A stretch of 33,782 nucleotides of DNA from Jejubacter sp036620675 (GTDB taxonomy: Bacteria > Pseudomonadota > Gammaproteobacteria > Enterobacterales > Enterobacteriaceae): NCBI GenBank assembly GCA_036620675.1, contig JAZHEE010000041.1; one strand, 5' to 3'. This document shows, in pieces, positions 31,216-33,782 of this stretch. The number at the start of each line of letters is the position of its first letter. The first letter of the stretch is position 1. Under the pieces are notes generated by a model. The model was not told the origin of the DNA and did no database searches. It saw only the letters and a program-made list of their open reading frames with translations. Made by a program: the position numbers and the translations under genes.

Positions 31216-32601
31216 ATGGCTGAAAAGAAACCCGAACTCCAGCGTGGTCTGGAGGCTCGACATATTGAATTGATTGCTCTTGGGGGCACCATTGGCGTGG
31301 GGCTGTTTATGGGCTCTGCCAGCACGCTTAAGTGGGCTGGCCCCTCTGTCCTGCTGGCCTATATTCTGGCCGGGATTTTCGTGTTCTTCATTATGCGTTC
31401 GATGGGTGAAATGCTGTTCCTGGAACCAGTGACGGGGTCTTTTGCCGTCTATGCGCATCGCTATATGAGCCCCTTCTTCGGCTATCTGACGGCATGGTCA
31501 TACTGGTTTATGTGGATGGCAGTGGGGATATCCGAGATCACCGCTATCGGCGTGTATGTACAGTACTGGTTCCCTGAGCTACCCCAGTGGCTGCCAGCGT
31601 TACTGGCTGTTGGACTGGTGGCGCTGGCCAATCTGGCTGCGGTACGGTTGTATGGGGAAATCGAATTCTGGTTCGCCATGATTAAAGTCACCACCATCAT
31701 TGTGATGATCGTAGTGGGGCTGGGCGTTATCTTCTTTGGTTTCGGCAATGGCGGCCATGCGACAGGTTTCGGGAATCTGACGGAACACGGGGGGTTCTTT
31801 GCCGGTGGCTGGAAAGGCTTTCTGACGGCGCTCTGTATCGTGGTGGCTTCGTATCAGGGGGTAGAGCTTATCGGGATAACCGCCGGCGAGGCGAAGAATC
31901 CCCAGGTGACGCTACGCAGCGCTGTCGGGAAAGTGCTGTGGCGGATCCTGATCTTCTATGTCGGCGCCATCTTTGTGGTCATCACCATCTTCCCGTGGAA
32001 TGAGATTGGCAGCAACGGTAGCCCCTTTGTACTGACCTTTGCGAAAATTGGCATTACCGCAGCGGCCGGGATTATCAACTTTGTGGTGCTGACAGCGGCG
32101 CTGTCAGGGTGTAACAGCGGAATGTACAGCTGCGGCCGGATGCTGTTCGCCCTGGCGAAGAATCACCAGCTACCTCCCACTATGGCGAAAGTGTCGAAAA
32201 ATGGCGTGCCAGTGATGGGGGTCGCTATCTCGATTGTGATTTTGCTGGTGGGGTCGGGCCTGAACTATGTTATTCCTAATCCCCAGCGGGTTTTTGTGTA
32301 TGTCTACAGCGCCAGCGTGTTGCCCGGTATGGTGCCATGGTTTGTTATCCTGATAAGCCAGTTGCGTTTTCGCCGCGCGCATCGCGAGGCGATTGCCGGT
32401 CATCCGTTCCGCTCGCTGTTTTTCCCCTGGGCGAACTGGTTGACCATGGCGTTTCTGCTGTGCGTGCTGGTGGGGATGGGTATTAACGAAGACACCCGTA
32501 TGTCGCTGTTTGTCGGGGGACTATTTCTGGTCGGCGTGACCCTGGCATACCGGGTTTTCGGACTCGGGCGCTACCTTGAGTCAGTGAAGCGGGACAGTTA
32601 A
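31216..32601 (+). CDS. yifK: Amino-acid permease YifK (ThrP)
   Basis: A 461-residue APC-superfamily permease with twelve predicted helices, the same length as E. coli YifK. The first helix holds the substrate-binding GGTIGVGLFMG motif (about 20-30), and the FLEPVTGSFAVYAHRYMSP loop is typical of the AroP/ProY subfamily. Recent E. coli work assigns threonine (and possibly proline) uptake and the name ThrP; specificity cannot be read from sequence. ATG 31216 is chosen over upstream codons for the GAGGGA site and the conserved MAEKKPELQRGLEARHIEL start. Lies between wecG and the argX tRNA operon, as in E. coli. Confidence 0.95.
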   Translation: MAEKKPELQRGLEARHIELIALGGTIGVGLFMGSASTLKWAGPSVLLAYILAGIFVFFIMRSMGEMLFLEPVTGSFAVYAHRYMSPFFGYLTAWSYWFMWMAVGISEITAIGVYVQYWFPELPQWLPALLAVGLVALANLAAVRLYGEIEFWFAMIKVTTIIVMIVVGLGVIFFGFGNGGHATGFGNLTEHGGFFAGGWKGFLTALCIVVASYQGVELIGITAGEAKNPQVTLRSAVGKVLWRILIFYVGAIFVVITIFPWNEIGSNGSPFVLTFAKIGITAAAGIINFVVLTAALSGCNSGMYSCGRMLFALAKNHQLPPTMAKVSKNGVPVMGVAISIVILLVGSGLNYVIPNPQRVFVYVYSASVLPGMVPWFVILISQLRFRRAHREAIAGHPFRSLFFPWANWLTMAFLLCVLVGMGINEDTRMSLFVGGLFLVGVTLAYRVFGLGRYLESVKRDS

Positions 32602-32653
32602 TCGACATAGTGTGCAAAGCATAACCAAACGCGCATTTTATTAAAAAAACATA

Positions 32654-32682
32654 TGGACAGCAGGGCGTGAAGTCCGTAGTAT
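32654..32682 (+). promoter_or_regulatory. Promoter of the argX-hisR-leuT-proM operon
   Basis: TGGACA (32654-32659) and TAGTAT (32677-32682) separated by 17 bases, followed by a C-rich discriminator (TCCCCTCCGC). This is a strong sigma70 promoter of the stringent, ppGpp-sensitive type usual for stable RNA. It lies about 20 bases before the first tRNA. Confidence 0.82.
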
Positions 32683-32703
32683 TCCCCTCCGCAACGGCGC
32701 TAC

Positions 32704-32780
<77 letters not shown>

Positions 32781-32840
32781 TTTTAAGTCAAGGCGCTTGA
32801 GCTGCGGTGGTAATATTTATACCGCGTGAAAGAATACAGT

Positions 32841-32917
32841 GGTGGCTATAGCTCAGTTGGTAGAGCCCTGGATTGTGATTCCAGTTGTCGTGGGTTCGAG
32901 TCCCATTAGCCACCCCA
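32841..32917 (+). tRNA. hisR: tRNA-His (GTG)
   Basis: Anticodon GTG at 32875-32877. The extra G-1 that identifies tRNA-His is encoded at 32841 opposite the C before CCA. 77 nt with CCA end. Second gene of the tRNA operon. Confidence 0.97.
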
Positions 32918-32933
32918 TTTATTTAGTGGTTAT

Positions 32934-33020
32934 GCGAAGGTGGCGGAATTGGTAGACGCGCTAGCTTCAGGTGTTAGTGTCCTTACGGACGTGAGGGTTC
33001 AAGTCCCTCCCCTCGCACCA
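32934..33020 (+). tRNA. leuT: tRNA-Leu (CAG)
   Basis: An 87-nt class II tRNA with long variable arm (TGTCCTTACGGACG) and anticodon CAG at 32968-32970; acceptor GCGAAGG. Encoded CCA. Decodes CUG, the most used Leu codon. Confidence 0.97.
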
Positions 33021-33062
33021 CATCCTTCTTCTTTATAAATAAGAAGCAAAACGGTAGTATTT

Positions 33063-33139
33063 CGGCGAGTAGCGCAGCCTGGTAGCGCAACTGGTTTGGG
33101 ACCAGTGGGTCGGAGGTTCGAATCCTCTCTCGCCGACCA
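33063..33139 (+). tRNA. proM: tRNA-Pro (TGG)
   Basis: 77 nt with acceptor CGGCGAG, anticodon TGG at 33097-33099 and CCA end. Last gene of the tRNA operon. No repeat of its 3' end is seen downstream, so there is no sign of an integrated element here. Confidence 0.97.
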
Positions 33140-33154
33140 CTCCGCTTAGTGCGG

Positions 33155-33182
33155 AAAGGCAGGCTTAAGGCCTGCTTTTTTG
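33155..33182 (+). terminator. Terminator of the tRNA operon
   Basis: Stem GCAGGC (33159-33164) / GCCTGC (33170-33175), extended outward by A-T pairs, with a TTTTTT tail. A small TCCGC/GCGGA hairpin (33141-33155) lies between proM and the terminator. Confidence 0.9.
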
Positions 33183-33294
33183 TTTTCCGCTTTCTTAAAT
33201 TTCCTCCAATAATCGTTTTATTTGCTGGATGTCTGCGTGGCCGCCTCTGTCCCGGTGGCGTTTGTCGCTGTATCGCAACGCTCTGGTGTTCCGG

Positions 33295-33312
33295 TGTCGC
33301 CGAAGAAAGACA
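33295..33312 (+). promoter_or_regulatory. GlrR-binding box, distal
   Basis: TGTC-N10-GACA, an exact match to the published GlrR consensus, centred about 173 bases before the glmZ start. GlrR is the response regulator of the GlrK/GlrR (QseE/QseF) system and activates sigma54 promoters of glmY and, in many species, glmZ. A half-site TGTC at 33230, 65 bases upstream, may be the remnant of a third box. Confidence 0.82.
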
Positions 33313-33358
33313 TCTATCTTTATGATTTATAGTAAATTGTTTATCTTCCGCCGTTAAC

Positions 33359-33376
33359 TGTCACCTGTGGGCGACA
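33359..33376 (+). promoter_or_regulatory. GlrR-binding box, proximal
   Basis: TGTC-N10-GACA, extended to a 7-bp dyad AACTGTC / GACAGTT (33356-33379), centred about 109 bases before the glmZ start and exactly 64 bases from the distal box. The AT-rich segment between the boxes (33313-33350) could bend by IHF, which sigma54 activation often needs; no clean IHF consensus was found. Confidence 0.85.
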
Positions 33377-33441
33377 GTTTGGGTTTCTCCATTGGGGCTA
33401 TACCAATGACAAGTGCGGTACTCCTTGTATTTTAAGGGGTA

Positions 33442-33470
33442 TTTGCATCTGGCATGATACGTGCAATAAT
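33442..33470 (+). promoter_or_regulatory. Overlapping sigma54 and sigma70 promoters of glmZ
   Basis: Sigma54: TGGCAT-N5-GTGCA at 33450-33465, with GG (33451-33452) and GC (33463-33464) spaced by exactly 10 bases; start predicted at 33476. Sigma70: TTTGCA (33442-33447), 17-bp spacer, AATAAT (33465-33470); start predicted near 33477. Both point to the same first base of GlmZ. Such overlapping pairs are described for glmY and glmZ in some enterobacteria. Confidence 0.8.
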
Positions 33471-33476
33471 AAAAGG

Positions 33477-33683
33477 GTAGATGCTCATTCCCTTTCTTAT
33501 GTTCGCCACAGGGCCTCATAAATCCTGGAATGACGCAGAGCCATTTGCGGTGCTTATCGTCCACCAGCAGATGTCGCAGCCAGGCTGCCTCATCGAACAC
33601 CATGGACATAACGTTGAGTGAAGCACCTTTATGTTGTCAAACAGACCTGTTTTGGTACCCGCCCATCCGGCGGGTATTTTTTT
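33477..33683 (+). ncRNA. glmZ: Small regulatory RNA GlmZ
   Basis: 207 nt from GTAGATGCTCATTCC to the terminator T run, the same length as E. coli GlmZ, with long identical blocks (for example ATGACGCAGAGCC, GTGCTTATCGTCCAC, ACCATGGACA, AACGTTGAGTGAAGCACC). Stem 1: CATTCC (33486-33491) with GGAATG (33527-33532) plus GCTC/GAGC. Stem 2: GGTGCTT (33549-33555) with AAGCACC (33621-33627), and GTCCA (33559-33563) with TGGAC (33603-33607). Terminator: TACCCGCC / GGCGGGTA (33656-33676) and seven T. With Hfq, GlmZ base-pairs with the glmS leader through about 33628-33649 and activates glucosamine-6-phosphate synthase; RapZ and RNase E cleave it unless GlmY competes. An 82-codon ORF on the opposite strand is a by-product. 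Confidence 0.95.
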
Positions 33684-33782
33684 CTGCTTCATTCTTTGGG
33701 CTGCAGATGCGTTGGCTGCGCTTACGCGCCCCGGTCACATAGTGGGCTATGCTCCCGGGGACTTGTGCGCTTGCCGCCTTCC
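33684..33782. repeat. Repeat-like extragenic element at the right edge
   Basis: Contains CCCCGG (33729-33734) / CCGGGG (33755-33760) enclosing CATAG / CTATG (33738-33742 and 33747-33751), a two-part hairpin, flanked by GTTGGCTGCGCTTACGCG on the left and TTGTGCGCTTGCCGCCTTCC on the right. From memory, very similar sequence recurs between genes in many enterobacteria. It is cut by the window end; hemY would be expected beyond it. Confidence 0.6.

Noticed and set aside
33361..33609. 82-codon Cys/His-rich ORF on the minus strand
   Set aside because: It lies opposite glmZ and its upstream GlrR box, has no ribosome site, and its stop falls in the GlrR dyad. Base conservation is explained by the sRNA on the plus strand.
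33063..33782. Genomic island inserted at the proM 3' end
   Set aside because: No integrase, no repeat of the tRNA end and no foreign genes are seen; the DNA downstream is conserved glmZ control region.

Overview
The window is a stretch of core chromosome from a member of the Enterobacteriaceae that is related to, but clearly diverged from, Escherichia coli, Salmonella and Klebsiella. Nearly every gene has an E. coli counterpart of almost the same length and in the same order, running from the end of the rrnC operon to glmZ. I cannot name the genus from sequence alone. No prophage, insertion sequence, CRISPR array, toxin-antitoxin pair or defence island is visible, and I found no entirely new system.

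Layout. (1) 1-200: distal tRNA-Asp (first base cut off) and tRNA-Trp of an rrn operon, with a terminator. (2) 248-3077: hdfR (-) and maoP (+), divergent, then the ComM-family ATPase yifB (-). (3) 3346-12519: branched-chain amino acid genes. The ilvL leader peptide and attenuator precede ilvX-ilvG-ilvM-ilvE-ilvD-ilvA; the regulator ilvY (-) abuts ilvA and diverges from ilvC. ilvG is intact, unlike in E. coli K-12, so valine-resistant acetohydroxyacid synthase II should be made. (4) 12531-19950: a pair of strong hairpins, ppiC (-), rep (+), gppA and rhlB (-), trxA (+), and the rho leader with rhoL, then rho and its terminator. (5) 20146-31013: the enterobacterial common antigen (ECA) cluster wecA-wzzE-wecB-wecC-wecD-wecE-wzxE-wecF-wzyE-wecG. 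rffG and rffH, which normally lie between wecC and wecD, are absent and the junction is seamless. (6) 31191-33182: the amino-acid permease yifK (thrP) with an apparent GcvB sRNA target in its leader, then the argX-hisR-leuT-proM tRNA operon with its own promoter and terminator. (7) 33183-33782: no protein gene. This holds the sRNA gene glmZ with an overlapping sigma54/sigma70 promoter and upstream GlrR boxes, then a repeat-like element at the right edge. The aslB-aslA genes that separate proM from glmZ in E. coli are missing.

How the genes work together. The ilv genes convert threonine and pyruvate to isoleucine and valine and are read through a translation-sensing attenuator; ilvC is switched separately by IlvY with its inducer. 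The ECA genes build the ManNAcA-Fuc4NAc-GlcNAc repeat on undecaprenyl phosphate, flip it and polymerise it. Fuc4NAc synthesis by WecE and WecD needs dTDP-4-keto-6-deoxyglucose, which here must come from rmlA/rmlB-type enzymes encoded elsewhere. GlmZ activates glmS and so supplies the amino-sugar precursor of UDP-GlcNAc, the common starting point of ECA and cell wall.

The most useful observations are the missing rffGH genes, the complete regulatory layout of glmZ (hidden under a spurious antisense ORF), the GcvB-complementary yifK leader, the mutually exclusive hairpins after ilvC, and three small leader or micro-proteins (IlvL, IlvX, RhoL).
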